From Vigna angularis (Eukaryota > Streptophyta > Magnoliopsida > Fabales > Fabaceae), in the NCBI RefSeq assembly GCF_016808095.1, contig NC_068973.1:30188077-30252076 (forward strand): a stretch of DNA of 64,000 bases. Reading direction: 5' to 3'. This document shows positions 1-11,379 of this stretch, piece after piece. Both the position numbers and the translations under genes were made by a program. How positions within the stretch are numbered: the stretch's first letter is position 1; the number at the start of each line of letters is the position of its first letter. The notes beneath the pieces are model-generated. The model saw only the letters and a program-made list of their open reading frames with translations. It made no database searches and was not told the origin of the DNA.

Positions 1-2684
1 CAGGTTCAAGCCATTGTCAGAAGAAATCATGAGCAGCCGGATATTGTACATATGCAAAGAAGAGGGCCTCTGTCTTGATGCTAAGGTGAGAACCTTATGG
101 ACTATTTAGTTCAATGGATGGGAAGGGAAGGAAGAGGAGGGGTTTTTGATTAGATACCCCGTTTGATTAAGAGGAAGGGAGGGGAGGGATATCAATGGAG
201 AGGATAAGCAACTCTTTTTTTGGCTCATAAGGGGAGGGAACAGATTTTTAAAATTAATTTACTTTCATTTCCTTGTTATTTTGGGTTCCAGCGTGTAAAT
301 ATGATTATTTTTGTCAATACATTTGAAATGTTTTAAATGGCTCTTAGAAATTGAAGGGGAGCAAAAATTGAACGAGGGATTTTGCTCCCCTCCATTCTCA
401 ATCCATCCCCTCTTAGAAATTGAATCAAACAAGAAATTTTATTTAAATCGACCCCTTCAACTCCCCTTTCCATTTCTCTCCAACCAAATGCCTTGTCAGC
501 GCTCACACAATGTAGTGTTATTTCTAAAGTTTTCAGTCCTTTATCTATAAAGGTTTTGTTACATCATAATGGATTATTTTACATACCATTGCTTCCACAG
601 GCTCTTTCAACCCTTAGTTCTATTTCTCATGGAGATCTTCGCCGGGCAATCACATACTTGCAGGTGAGTGGCATTTCCTGATCAACACACTCAATTTTCG
701 AACATTTAAGTTATGATTTCTAATTTCTTATAGTTTTCATAGGTAATTTAACTGAACCTCTTTACATTAAATAATTTGTGTGTAATCTATGAATGCGATG
801 CTTCAAACATACTCTGATTGACTCCACAAGAATAATGAATAAAATCCCACATGTGTTAATTGCGTTCTGTTTCTTAGGAAATAATTGTTACATGAAAAAC
901 TTTTATTTATGGTTATTTTTCTTAAAACGATTGTTTTGCTATTGCATGTTGCCTGATTTTTAGGACATGCTTTAATTTTTTTTATTTATATTTGGTGCTG
1001 AATCAACTATTAACATCAATGGAAAGTTGATGCGGTGATGATGTAAAAAGTTTTTTGCTGATATGAGAGGGGAGCCTGTATTATGAATAAAATTTGTTTG
1101 ATTGTAGGAATGTATGCTTTCATCTTCATGCTTTTCTAGTAATGGCATAAGAATAAAATTCAATGGAAAGATGCAGTGGAGAGTCTACAAACACCAGGCT
1201 GATAAGAGATGAGGGTCTATGGTTAAGACTTTCTGTTGAAACTTGGTAGAACATAGATGTGTTATGATTTGGGTATTATTTTCGACCTGTTCTATCCTTT
1301 TAAAAATATTTTTATAGGGCTCTCCTTCCTGTTGGTTTCCATATACATTTTTTTTTTCACTTAATGCATAACCAATTTATTAGCATAAACTCTATAAAAT
1401 TAAATTATCTTGTGTGCTATGATTTAATACACATAATGCTATCACCAGGAAATGTAAATTGTTTTAATCAAGGCAGTCCTACTGAACATAGAGGAATTGT
1501 GTGTATCCTTTTTCATTTTTTGAGCTAACTTGGTATATAACATTGCAGTCTGCAGCTCGCTTATTTGGATCTTCAATTTCTTCAGAGAATCTGATTTCTG
1601 TGTCTGGGGTAGGTTGTGGCACCACCATCCTGCGACTTTTTCTGTTTCTATGTAATAGATTAAAGTTGTTTATAAAATTATTTTGTATGTTGTTTGTATG
1701 TATGATGATTCACATTGGGCTAGAGGATTAAATGACATAATTATTGGCTGAAGGACCAGGATTTTGACTTAAAGTTTTGGATTTACTTTATCATGTGATT
1801 TTCCCTCTAGCTTTTTTAAGAATATAGATAAAGGGTTTTTAATTTGTCCTGATAGTGTGGTGTCTTGGTATATAAGTTCACAAAATTTGCCATCTAGATG
1901 CCATTTTTTGAAGCATTGGAAGTCAGCATTGCATATATTCCTTGATGTGGCCTCCTATTTGGGGTCTTCTCTTCAAGCTGTGTGACACTTATCATTAACT
2001 AGTTTTCAATCCAATTTGTTGTTGTGACATTGTTTCTGGTAACTATGTACTAGATCACCTCTTTATCTCCGTTCCTGTTTGTCTGGACTTTTTAAAATCT
2101 CAATCAATATATCAGGTTGTTCCAGAAAAAGTTGTGGAGGCAGTTCTTCAAGCTTGCAGAAGTGGTAATTTTGATTTCGCAAACAAGGAAGTCAACAATT
2201 TCATTGCGGAGGGATATCCAGCTTCTCAAATGCTTACTCAGGTCTTTATTTGTTTGTTTCTGTTTTATTGGGCCAGTTTCATTAAGATTTCTACTGTTAC
2301 TTATTTGAGTTTTATTTTTTCAGTTATTTGAAGCCATTGTTGAAGAAAATGATCTGTCAGATGAACAGAAAGCAAGAATATCCAAGAAGCTGGGTGAAGC
2401 TGATAAGGTTACTTATGACATGATTACACACACTACTTACCCCCTTCCTATTTACTATTCCTGGACATGATTTTACCACATTTTCTTGGTGCTTTTAACT
2501 TTTAGGAACTTCTAAATTTCAGTGAAGTGCAATTGCCTATTTTTGCTTCACGTCTCACTTGTTACTTATGGAATTGCAGTGTCTAGTTGATGGTGCTGAT
2601 GAATACTTGCAACTTCTTGATGTGGTCAGCAATACAATGAAGGCTTTTAGCAACATGCCAGAAGAATTTGCTTACGAGTGTTAG
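1..2684 (+). CDS. RFC4: Replication factor C subunit 4 (RFC4), C-terminal part; gene starts before the window
   Basis: RFC4 is a small subunit of the clamp loader that places PCNA on primed DNA in the nucleus. Six exons can be read: 1(or earlier)-85, 601-663, 1549-1608, 2116-2241, 2324-2407 and 2580-2684, all with GT-AG borders and a continuous frame (173 residues seen, stop TAG at 2682-2684). Visible family landmarks are RFKPLSEEIMSSRIL, the sensor-like stretch ALSTLSSISHGDLRRAITYLQ, then SAARLFGSS, and a C-terminal helical collar part with ANKEVNNFIAEGYPASQ and LVDGADEYLQLLDVVS. The order and residues match plant RFC4 (human RFC2 type). The AAA+ ATPase core with Walker A and B lies upstream of the window. 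The first base pair group cag could be an acceptor or simply mid-exon. Confidence in the identity is high; the 5' border is unknown. Confidence 0.93.
100..500. repeat. Imperfect inverted-repeat MITE-like insertion in an RFC4 intron
   Basis: The intron after the first visible RFC4 exon holds a purine-rich arm (about 104-235, GGGAAGGGAAGGAAGAGG) and a pyrimidine-rich arm (about 383-485, CCCCTCCATTCTC and CCCTTTCCATTTCTCTCC). The arms are imperfect reverse complements and repeat the word TTTGATTAA/TTGAATCAAAC. This is the layout of a small non-autonomous DNA transposon. I could not fix exact ends or a target duplication, so the family is open. Confidence 0.4.
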
Positions 2685-3721
2685 ATATTAGATAGTCAGC
2701 GTATCGGAAGGATGAATTATTCTGCTGTAAAGAAAAAGAAACACGTTTAGTTCTGTATCAGAAAACAAGATTTGATGTCCGTTGTTAACTTTTATGTGGA
2801 ATTGGACTGCGAAGATCCAGCGTGGATAATTCGACACTAGCTAGGACATTCTTGAGTACAAAATTGACGCGGCGGCAGATAAAGCGAATACATAATCAGT
2901 TTTCTGTTTTTGCACTTAAATATTTAAAGCAGTTAAAGCACTTCATTTCCGTCTCATCCCAGAACGAATTCAACGCAATTGTTGAATTAAAGATCAGTGG
3001 AAAGTCATTTCGTTTGACATCTTACTCATTTGTTTTATTCAGTATAAAATCTGATGTAGAGGAGTAGTACGCATTCGTGTTTATTAATCTCGTTAATTGC
3101 ATGGGCATTTGGCTAAGGGTTGTGTTTGTAATTTAAGTTAATTCAGGATAAAGGGTTGAATGTTGCGGAGAAAGGGGAAGCAACGTTTGTGTAACGTGGG
3201 GTCCAAGAATCCTTTGAACCAAGGTTCCAAATGTTCACAAGACCAAAATATAGAAAATTCAGGATAAGACTTTAACATTTATATTAACCGAAGAAAAAAA
3301 TAAAATAAATAAATACACCAAGTAAAATAACTCATACTTAGTGGGATTTGAGCTGAACTGTGCAAAAATAACAATTGAAACCCACAACATTATGCGCATC
3401 ACTCATCTCCTTTGCCATCCACTGTAAAGGTGTATAGAATGTCTTATATAAATTCTTTAAGGACATGTAATCTAAATCACGTGAGACTTTTTTATCTTTT
3501 GCAATACCAACTTATTCGCAACATTATATTTATATTTGTTGTCGGATTCCAAAATATGAATCTATATATGTTCTTCGGTCACAGTAATTTGGTCAGATGA
3601 ATTTCTACAATACTTTTCAATAAACCTCCTGTCAATTTCTACATACACATTCCTGTCCTACGAGATAAATAACACGAGTAAATCTCTACATATTCTTAGA
3701 AGGCATATGAAGACACTAACT
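2685..3721. other. RFC4 3' UTR and AT-rich spacer
   Basis: This stretch holds the RFC4 3' untranslated region (roughly to 2800-3100) followed by AT-rich spacer up to the Copia LTR. Short open frames at 2822-3067 and 3412-3600 show no recognisable motif, no promoter and no homology I can name. Nothing else is supported. Confidence 0.5.
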
Positions 3722-4255
3722 TGTTATGAAAACCTAAAATCTTATATTACAAAAAAATCTGCCAGAGAAAGTAGTGATGAACGTTATTTTATGAACGTTG
3801 CTTTTTCACATAGTTAAAACTGCAGACTCAATCAGTGACAGTTTCATTCAAAACTACATTCTTTCACAAGTCAAGGCATAGGTTTACTCTAAGGTTCCTT
3901 TTTCTTTGTTAAAATCGTTTTGACCAACAGTGTGTGCAGGATTCGTCCACAATTTTTGGGCTTTGGAGTTGGTTCACAAACTCTATAAATAGAGGCTTGT
4001 GCTTATCTCCAAAATACACAACACTTCTTTCATTCTTCTTTTTTTCTCTTAGTTTCTTATATTATTTTGGGTTTATTATTTTACTTTTTATATAGTTCTT
4101 TGGTAGTTTTGATATCGTTAGAAATTTCTAGGAAGTTTTTGTAGTATCTTGGAGGGTTTGCGCAATACATCGTAGATAAGTATTTAAAGATAGTGGATCA
4201 ACACGTCTCGAAAAATATTTGTTCGTGGTTTTTATTATCTTTTATCAGGTTTTCT
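3722..4255 (+). repeat. 5' LTR of the degenerate Copia element
   Basis: The LTR begins at the TGTTATG word. It aligns by eye with 6864 to about 7285 through AGAGAAAGTAG, GCTTTTTCACAT, CTCTATAAATAGA and CCAAAATACACAACACTTCT. The TATA box sits near 3984. The right limit is approximate because the matching copy is truncated and I see no clear primer-binding site. Confidence 0.7.
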
Positions 4256-4346
4256 ACAACAATCTTAAGGACTTATAGTTGACATCAACAATCCGAAACT
4301 CAGACACTCTTTGCGAAACTTTTTTCGGATATATCGAAAATCGAGA

Positions 4347-6460
4347 TGTTCTCTGGTCAGAATTTTCGGTGCTGGTAAAAACTTGTGTCTACCCTTTTAG
4401 ACGTGTACAAAGTCATTTTTGCTCTTTCATCTCCAAAACCCGACTCTAGTCTCCCTTCAAATTCAAAACAAGATGAAAATTGGATTCATGCAAACAAGGT
4501 ATGCTGACATACTTTACTTAGTGCACTATCTAATAATTTGTTCGACGTGTATTGTTCCTATAAGAAAACAAAAGACATTTGAGATTTGTTGCTTCTCAAA
4601 TACATTGCTGAAGATGTTGTCAGACAAAGGTTCATTATTACTGTCACTTGGAAATGGTTGAAGATAAGGACATAAAGTCTTAAATCAATGAGTACCACAC
4701 ACTGCTCAAAGATACCAAAGTAGAGAACATTCTTCTAGTAGATGAATTTGTTTCAAAACTTTTGATTGAGAAATTGCCACCATCCTGGACTAATTACAAA
4801 CAACAACTGAAACACAAACACAATCAAATGTCACTTTTAGAGCTTATCACACACATAATTATTAAAGATACCAACATGAAAGAGTGTGTTACTACAAGGA
4901 CCAAAACTTTGTCTACAAAAACAAATGTGGTAGAAGAAAAACTTGCTCCATAAAGGTATGAACACAAACCTGATCACAATAGGAAATATAATTTTCAAAA
5001 ATCTCGTCCCAACGAATCTAACCCCACTTTTAAGAAGAAAAGAATTTGCTTTGTGTGTAGAAAGCCTAGTCATCATGCACCAATGTGCAGACATAGAGCA
5101 AGAAACGACAATTCTCATAGGACAAATATAACTAAAGGAGATGATATTATTGTTGCAGTTGTTTCACAAGTAAATTTGATGACCAATGTGAAAAAATGAG
5201 TGGTACACTCTAGTGCTCCAGGCATATATGTGTAAACAGAAGTGTCTTTACATCTTACACTAGTGTAAGGAATGGAGAAGAACACATTTACCTCGGTGAT
5301 TCCAAGATAACTCCTGTTTTAGGAAAATGGAAAGTTCTTCTCCAGCTCACATCTAGAAAGGCTTTGGCCTTGAGTGATGTGCTACACGTGTCATCAATAG
5401 AGTAAATTTAATCCCTGTAGCACTATTAAGAAAAGTGGGTGTTAAAGTGTCATTCGAGTCTGACAAGATTGTAATGACAAAAATAATGTTTTTTGTGAAA
5501 AAGGGATATTGTGATCAAGGTCTCTTTGTACTCAACATTTTTGAAAATATTATTGAATCTTGTTCTTTTGCTTATATTGTTGATTCATATGACATGTGTC
5601 ATTCTAGATTAGGACATGTGAATTCCTCATATGTTATGAAATTACAATGACTAAGATTAATTATTATGCATGATAAACATAATAGTAAATGTGACATATG
5701 TATAAAATCTAAAATAACAAACAAAACATGTTACTTCGTAGATTGTCAAACTGAATTGTTAAGGTTAATTTACACAGATCTAGTTGATTTAAAACAAACC
5801 ATGTCTAGAAGTGGTAAAAATTATTTTGTAACCTTTATAGATGATTATTCTATATACAACAAAGTGTACTTAATCAAACATAAAGATGAAGCCTTTGATG
5901 TGTTTTTAACCTATAAAGCAGAAGTAGAAAATCAATTACAAAAGAAAATTAAGAGGATTAGATCAGATAGAGGTGGTGAATATGTATTGTTTAATTAATT
6001 TTGTGTTAGAGAAGATATTATCCATGAAGTAACCCCATCATATTCACCTGAGTCTAATGGAGTAACCGAGAGAAAGAATATAACTCTTAAGGAAATGATG
6101 AATTCCATGCTTATTAGTTTTAGTGCACCTGATAGCCTTTGGAGAGAAGCCCTCCTTACTGCGTGCTTTTTGAAAAATAGAATGTCTCACAAGAAAACTG
6201 GTAAAACTCCTTATGAGTTGTGGAGAGGTTACCAACCTAACCTTAAATATCTAAGAGTGTGTAGGTGTCTAGCTAAGGTGATGTTACACGATCCTAAGAA
6301 AAGAAAAGTAGGCTCTAAAACCTCTGACCGCATGTTCTTAAGCTATGCTGAACATAATATTGCCTATAAGTTTCTGGTTCTTAAAAGTGATATCCTTGAG
6401 AGTAATTCTATAGTGAAAACGAAAATGTTGAGTTTTTCGAACATATGTTTTTCTTAAAGG
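4347..6460 (+). pseudogene. Broken Copia gag-protease-integrase polyprotein
   Basis: Gag-like coding starts near MFSGQNFR (4347) and continues with several stops. A gag block around 4762-4905 reads EKLPPSWTNYKQQLKHKHNQ. A CCHC zinc knuckle lies near 5040-5090 (CFVCRKPSHHAPMC). Protease-linked sequence follows (YLGDSKITPVLG, near 5290). The integrase zinc-binding part is at about 5590-5725 (CHSRLGH then CDICIKSK). The catalytic part is at 5760-6110, with acidic residues in IYTDL and FIDDYS and the glutamate region SDRGGEY, then SPESNGVTERKN and FSAPDSLWREALLTACFLKNR. Stops at about 5648 and 5996 and frame changes show it is dead. Reverse transcriptase is absent. Confidence 0.8.
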
Positions 6461-6863
6461 TTAGTGAGACGCCTCAAAATGTTGATAATAATAATAGTGA
6501 TGCCTTTTGTGAGGATTTAAGAAGAAGTAAAGACAAAGGAAGGAAATTTCCTTTGGCAATGATTTCTACACTTAAAATGCTTATTTGGGTTGAAACAAAT
6601 ACTGAAACAATGGCAAGAAAAACTTGATAATCTATTACTATGTGATGGTTTTTGTGATTGATAAACCTCAAGCACACGTCAAGTGTATTTGGTTCATATA
6701 GCTTGCTATATCAACTATATTGTGTGTTAAGTTTATTGATCTAGGACTAATTCATATAACTTGCTATACTTACTCTGATGCATTACATCTTATGAAACCT
6801 AAGCTATTTTTTTCTTTCTTTTCTTTTTATCTTTCTTTTCAACTTTTGTAATCTGTGAGAGAT

Positions 6864-7330
6864 TGTTATAAACACCTAAAAACTTATATTACAAAAGTCT
6901 GCTAGAGAAAGTAGGGATGAATGTTATTTTATGAACCTTGCTTTTTCACATGGTCAAAATCGCAAGGCTCGGTTAGTGTCAGGTTCATTCAAAACTGCAT
7001 TTTGCAAGTCAAGGCACATGTTTGCTCCAACATTGCTTTTTCTTTGTTAAAACCGTGTTGACTACCAGTGTGTGTGGGATTCATCCAATATTTTTGGGCA
7101 TTGGGGCTGATTCACAAACTCTATAAATAGATGTTAATGCTCGCCTCCAAAATACACAACACTTCTCTCATTCTCCTTTTTTCTCTTAATTTCTTCCTTC
7201 TCTCTTTTCTTTCTTATATTATCCTAGGTTTATTATTTTACTCTTTATAAAGTTTTGATATCCTCATAAATTTTTAGAAAGTTTCTATTGGAAATCCGTG
7301 TTAGTTTTTAGAAATCCGTGTTAGTTTTTA
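6864..7330 (+). repeat. 3' LTR of the degenerate Copia element, truncated
   Basis: This direct repeat of the left LTR starts at TGTTATAAACACC. Similarity fades at about 7285. A 20-bp unit (GAAATCCGTGTTAGTTTTTA) then occurs twice in a row, at about 7291-7310 and 7311-7330. The next insertion begins right after it. Confidence 0.7.
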
Positions 7331-8831
7331 GGTTTAAACTCTCAGATCGTCCTCATATTTGTATGAGAATCTCAAGTGGGTCCTCGTATTTACAACTGTC
7401 TCAATTGAGTCCAAATATTTGAAAAATTGAGCCAATTTTGTCCTGTCCGTTAAGTTCTCACAGACGGCGTTAAACTGTGATGACGTGTTTATGTTGATGT
7501 GTATTGTTTGATTAGGTGGAATTTTTATTTAAATTAAAGAATTATGACATGGCAAATTAGGGGTTTTTCATTCTACAGAGGGGAGGAAAAGGTTGTGCCG
7601 TCACACGTAGTGGAGGCGCGAAGGAGATTGATTCTAAGGTGGAATCGATCTCGCGATGGCACTGCTTGCACGGATGCTGGCAGTGAAATTGAACTCGCGT
7701 CGGGTGGCTATCTGTTCACGGTGGTCTCTTGCGATGATGGTGAAGTGCGAAGGAACGTTGCGATTTGGTTGGTTCTTGGGGTTTCTCTGTTTTTTATTTT
7801 CTGCAGGTCTATGTGTTAGGTGATGGCAGACTCATGGCAGAAGGGTTCCCCTAGTCTACAAGTTCAGGATTCTTGTTATTACCATGGAGGAGGCTCGTAG
7901 AGATTTGCAAATCGCAGCGGCCATGAAGGCATTGCACAAAGAAGATGAACTGATGAAATTGATTTGGGGTTCCTGCTATTTCTGGTTTTTCTGAGTACAG
8001 GTTTGGTAGTGGTGCGTTGAAGGTGGCGTTGATGGTGGGCTTTCATGGAGATGTTTCCTAGCGGCGCTTGCGAGGCCAAATTTTTGGTGCAATTTTGGTA
8101 GTCACTCCTTGACTGATTGTAGAGATACTTCATCCCACTGGCTACTTAAAGTTCTTTATTCATTGGTAGTCTATTGAGTCTGTCATCACTGTTATATGAA
8201 TTAGGGACTTTAGGTCTCAGGGTTTGACTGTGAGAACTTGATTGTGTTGTTTGCTTACAGAACTGCCAAAATTTAATCTATTCTATGAATGGGGGACTTT
8301 AGGTCTCAAGATCCTTTAATCTATTCTCAATCTCACTACAAACTGCATTTATTTCTCCAACTACAAGTGTAAACCTAGTCACAATAAACTCAGTCACGAC
8401 GATGAAGAACACGAAGAGTTGAGGAGTGACTGCCGCCAGCGAAGCTCCGACTGCGACCGGCGGTGAGGCCCATGGCCTGACTGGATGAAGAACGCTCGAT
8501 GGTTAATGGTCTTCAAATTCCAAATCCCTAATTCCCTTTTCAATTCACTCTTTCCCTAACCCTTCTCAATCCCTAATCTATTATTTTAACATAAACCAAT
8601 TCAAAATTTCCATTTCATAATTCTTTAATTTAAATAAAAATTTCACCAAATCAAACAATGCACATTAGCATAAACATGTCATTACAGTTTAACGCCATCT
8701 GTGAGAACTTAATGGACATGACAAAATTGACTCAATTTTTCAAATATTTGAACCCAATTGAGACAGTTACAAATACGAGAATCCACTTAAGATTCTCATA
8801 CAAATATGAAGACGATTCGAGGGTTTAAACC
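7331..8831. mobile_element. Non-autonomous Mutator-like element (MULE 1) with 9-bp target duplication
   Basis: Long terminal inverted repeats (about 240 bp) start GGTTTAAACTCTCAGATCG at 7331 and end as the reverse complement, CGATTCGAGGGTTTAAACC, at 8831. Both arms share words such as ATTTGTATGAGAATC and TCTCACAGA. The flanks are identical 9-mers, TAGTTTTTA, at 7322-7330 and 8832-8840. Long TIRs plus a 9-bp duplication define a MULE. The inside (about 7560-8590) has no transposase. It is less AT-rich than the surroundings and may include captured host sequence that I cannot name. Confidence 0.88.
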
Positions 8832-8840
8832 TAGTTTTTA

Positions 8841-10750
8841 TTGTGTTGTCACCTTTTCTACCACATAACTCATACATAAACACATTTTTTACTGGCAAAG
8901 TTTCATTGAAGCACACATATATGCCAAAATACCACATGGCATATTTTGTATAACATACTTAAGAAATATTCTCTAGATGTAGGAAGGGTGATGTCACATG
9001 ATATATATCATTTTGCAACTCAAGAAGGTTGGTCAACGGAGGATAAAAGCAAAACTTTGACCTTTCCTTCTCTAATTACGTCGCTATATACCCAACAATC
9101 AAAATTAGACCTCAATTGAATAAGAGGTTCATTGAAAAGCATTGTAGAAATTAATCAGACCAAATTACTCTGACTGAAGAACATGAACAATAACGTCCAC
9201 ATTGCAGAAGACAGAGAACAGAGCATGAAGCAGGGTCGTAGACAAAGCAAGTTTCGGAGAAGAATAGCAGCACGAACAAGAAGAAGAACAAGCACGCTAC
9301 TGAAGAAGAGCAGAACAAACTCTATGATTTTTTCAAAAGGAGCACAAAGGAGCGCATGGGGTTGGAAGAAGGAAAGCAAAACCCTAAGGAGAGAGGGTAG
9401 CGGAAAGGAGAGAAGGCCAGAGTTGTAGCCATGGTGAGAAAATACTAAATATCAAACAAACTAAACAGAGATAGATAGATAGATAAGCCATATATAGGGT
9501 GGAGCTCAGTGCATAAAGCATATAATTTAAACTCGGAACTCATCCACAGGAAAAAACCATGGAACAATTCATGACAGCACAGGGAGTATACAAACTTAAG
9601 TCTAGCCCTCTTAACAGTTACTTGCATCCTCCCGCCCTTCACAGTTCAAACACGAACACAAAATCCAATCATGAACAGCATGAAAAAAAAATATTTATCG
9701 AGAGAAAACAAGAGAAGAACAATGCAACTTAAATCAATGCTGTACATTCGGAACAAGGAGCATAAAATGCCATTATACAAGTAAGGGAGACAAACCAAAG
9801 AGGAAGAACAATAATGAAAAACATTGACTACAAAATAAGTTGACTGAATAATAAAAAGATAAAAACTTATGAAGCTACTAATTAATTGAAGGGTCAGCAT
9901 GCTAAGTATTATTACCTTCTGGAAGCTGTAATTGCTCAAAAGGACGTTCATCGGTATTATTTTTTTTTTAAGAAAATGATTTATTAACGTTGGTGTTGAA
10001 TGGTAGTGTCATCATGAGTCATTACGCCTACTACTCATAACCTACAATTAAGGCCATTGTTGGCCTACCACCTCACCTTGTCTTACTCTACTGGCGCCAA
10101 AAACAACTCCTCCCCTTTCAAATGCCACTGTCAACTTCTTCTAAATGATTACACATGCCCCAACTTGTCCCACTGAAAATGCACCCTACATACTATTCTT
10201 TTACCTACCAATTTGAACCTTTTTTTTTACCTGATATCTTTCTCCAACAGCAGAGATATAATTCTTGATTCATCATATTGTGTGAGGAATAACCCCTTTT
10301 ACTAAGTGCTCATGATATTACCAGTTGACTATACTTCATTGAGGCTGCTTAAACGTTCAGTTGTTGTACTGAGTGGGGACTCCGGAGCTCGTAAAAGACA
10401 AAACCAATAACTAAAAAATGGAGAAATTTATGTCCGCTGAAACAGGAGAAGTTAGTGGTTGTTATTTTCAAATCCTGGGAAGAAATGCAGCAAAAAAGGT
10501 AGGGCCATAATATGATTTCTCAAAAGACGTTTCAATTTTAAAATGTGAGTCCCAGAAAGTCCATTACACAAAGCTCAGTCACATGGTGCGTGTCTCACTT
10601 TTCTCCAATGGAGTTACTCAAGACAATGACAAAGTCAGATACTCGTGTCAAAATGGACACGTAAGTCCCACCTCGTGTGGGCCAAACTTAGAGTCCCCAC
10701 TAATCCATGCCTTTGATTTCGCAAGCTCAGAACATAATCACTGCTCATCA
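8841..10750. other. Intergenic spacer without a supported gene
   Basis: The stretch is AT-rich with a GATA microsatellite (about 9471-9486). A minus-strand frame from 9431 (MATTLAFSPFRYPLSLG) stops after 37 codons and looks like an orphan transit-peptide-like exon, with no following exon found. The last 200 bp are presumably promoter of the next gene. Confidence 0.5.
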
Positions 10751-10758
10751 CATCACCA

Positions 10759-10766
10759 TATAAATA
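10759..10766 (+). promoter_or_regulatory. TATA box of the DUF688-like gene
   Basis: TATAAATA lies 111 bp upstream of the preferred ATG at 10870. Plant transcription would start about 25-35 bp downstream, near 10790, leaving a short leader. Confidence 0.6.
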
Positions 10767-10869
10767 CACCATTGTCTGCACTACAAACACACTCGCAATT
10801 CACAAACCATTGCTGCTGTGGTTTTGAAATTTGTTTAAAATAGTAACAGTATTAATAAAATCGAACACA

Positions 10870-11379
10870 ATGGGTGCAAGTGTAGAGTATGACGATCATG
10901 ATTCGTTTAAGAAACCAGGAGCAGTTCCTTTCAAATGGGAGGTAAAGCCCGGGCTTCCCATAGTGCAGCAAAAGCACCAACACCAGAAGCTGGATTCGCC
11001 GTCAATGAAGCTGAGGCCGCCGCCGCCGGCGGGCTCCTACCTCCTTTCTTCGGAGGAGCCGCGGACACGCTCCTTCCGGTCCGCTGCGAGGGGCCGGTCC
11101 GACCGGTGGCGGTTCGAGCGGCCCCTCCTCACCCGAGCCGAGACCGTGTCGTCGGGTTGTTTCTTTTCGCCGTTTTTGAGGCGGCTGCAGCGGAGGAAGA
11201 TGGTTCAGAAGCGAGTGGTTGAAGAGGACTATACGTCGGAGCTAGAGACCATTGGTCGGTGGTCCTTGTCGTCGACGAAATCGCTCTCGCCGTTCCGGGC
11301 TTCCACGGCGTCGTCTTCTGTAGCGTCGTCGCCCAGGCCCATTAGCGATGCTGAATGGGCCGGATTTGGGCTTTTCTGA
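10870..11379 (+). CDS. Small DUF688-like plant protein, intronless
   Basis: The 169-codon frame begins MGASVEYDDHDSFKKPGAVPF and ends WAGFGLF. The N-terminal motif PGAVPFKWEVKPGLP (residues about 16-30) is the hallmark of the plant DUF688 family, whose function is unknown to me. The middle is rich in Pro, Arg and Ser, with a basic cluster FLRRLQRRKMVQKR. The C-terminus is Ser-rich (SSSVASSPRPISDAEWAGFG). I see no signal peptide or membrane segment. Its GC content is far above its flanks, as is common for such intronless genes. An in-frame ATG at 10831 would add 13 residues; I prefer 10870 because family members start close to the PG.VPF motif. A TATA box is correctly placed upstream. Confidence 0.8.
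   Translation: MGASVEYDDHDSFKKPGAVPFKWEVKPGLPIVQQKHQHQKLDSPSMKLRPPPPAGSYLLSSEEPRTRSFRSAARGRSDRWRFERPLLTRAETVSSGCFFSPFLRRLQRRKMVQKRVVEEDYTSELETIGRWSLSSTKSLSPFRASTASSSVASSPRPISDAEWAGFGLF

Larger units (their letters stand above)
3722..7330 (+). mobile_element. Degenerate Ty1/Copia LTR retrotransposon lacking reverse transcriptase
   Basis: Two related direct repeats bracket the element. The left LTR starts with TGTTATGAAAACC at 3722 and the right LTR with TGTTATAAACACC at 6864. Both carry CTCTATAAATAGA (near 3984 and 7120), a TATA box. A short purine tract (GTGAGAGAT) precedes the right LTR. Broken gag and pol frames lie between: gag with a CCHC knuckle, protease remnants, and an integrase with HHCC and DDE motifs. 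After about 6450 there is no reverse transcriptase or RNase H, so the copy is non-autonomous. LTR divergence and many stops show it is old. The right LTR is cut by a MULE at 7331. Confidence 0.85.

Noticed and set aside
9155..9431. Arg/Lys-rich plus-strand frame and a minus-strand frame starting MATTLAFSPFRYP
   Set aside because: Neither has a following exon, promoter or recognisable domain. The minus-strand frame could be an orphan transit-peptide exon, but 37 codons are not enough to call a gene.
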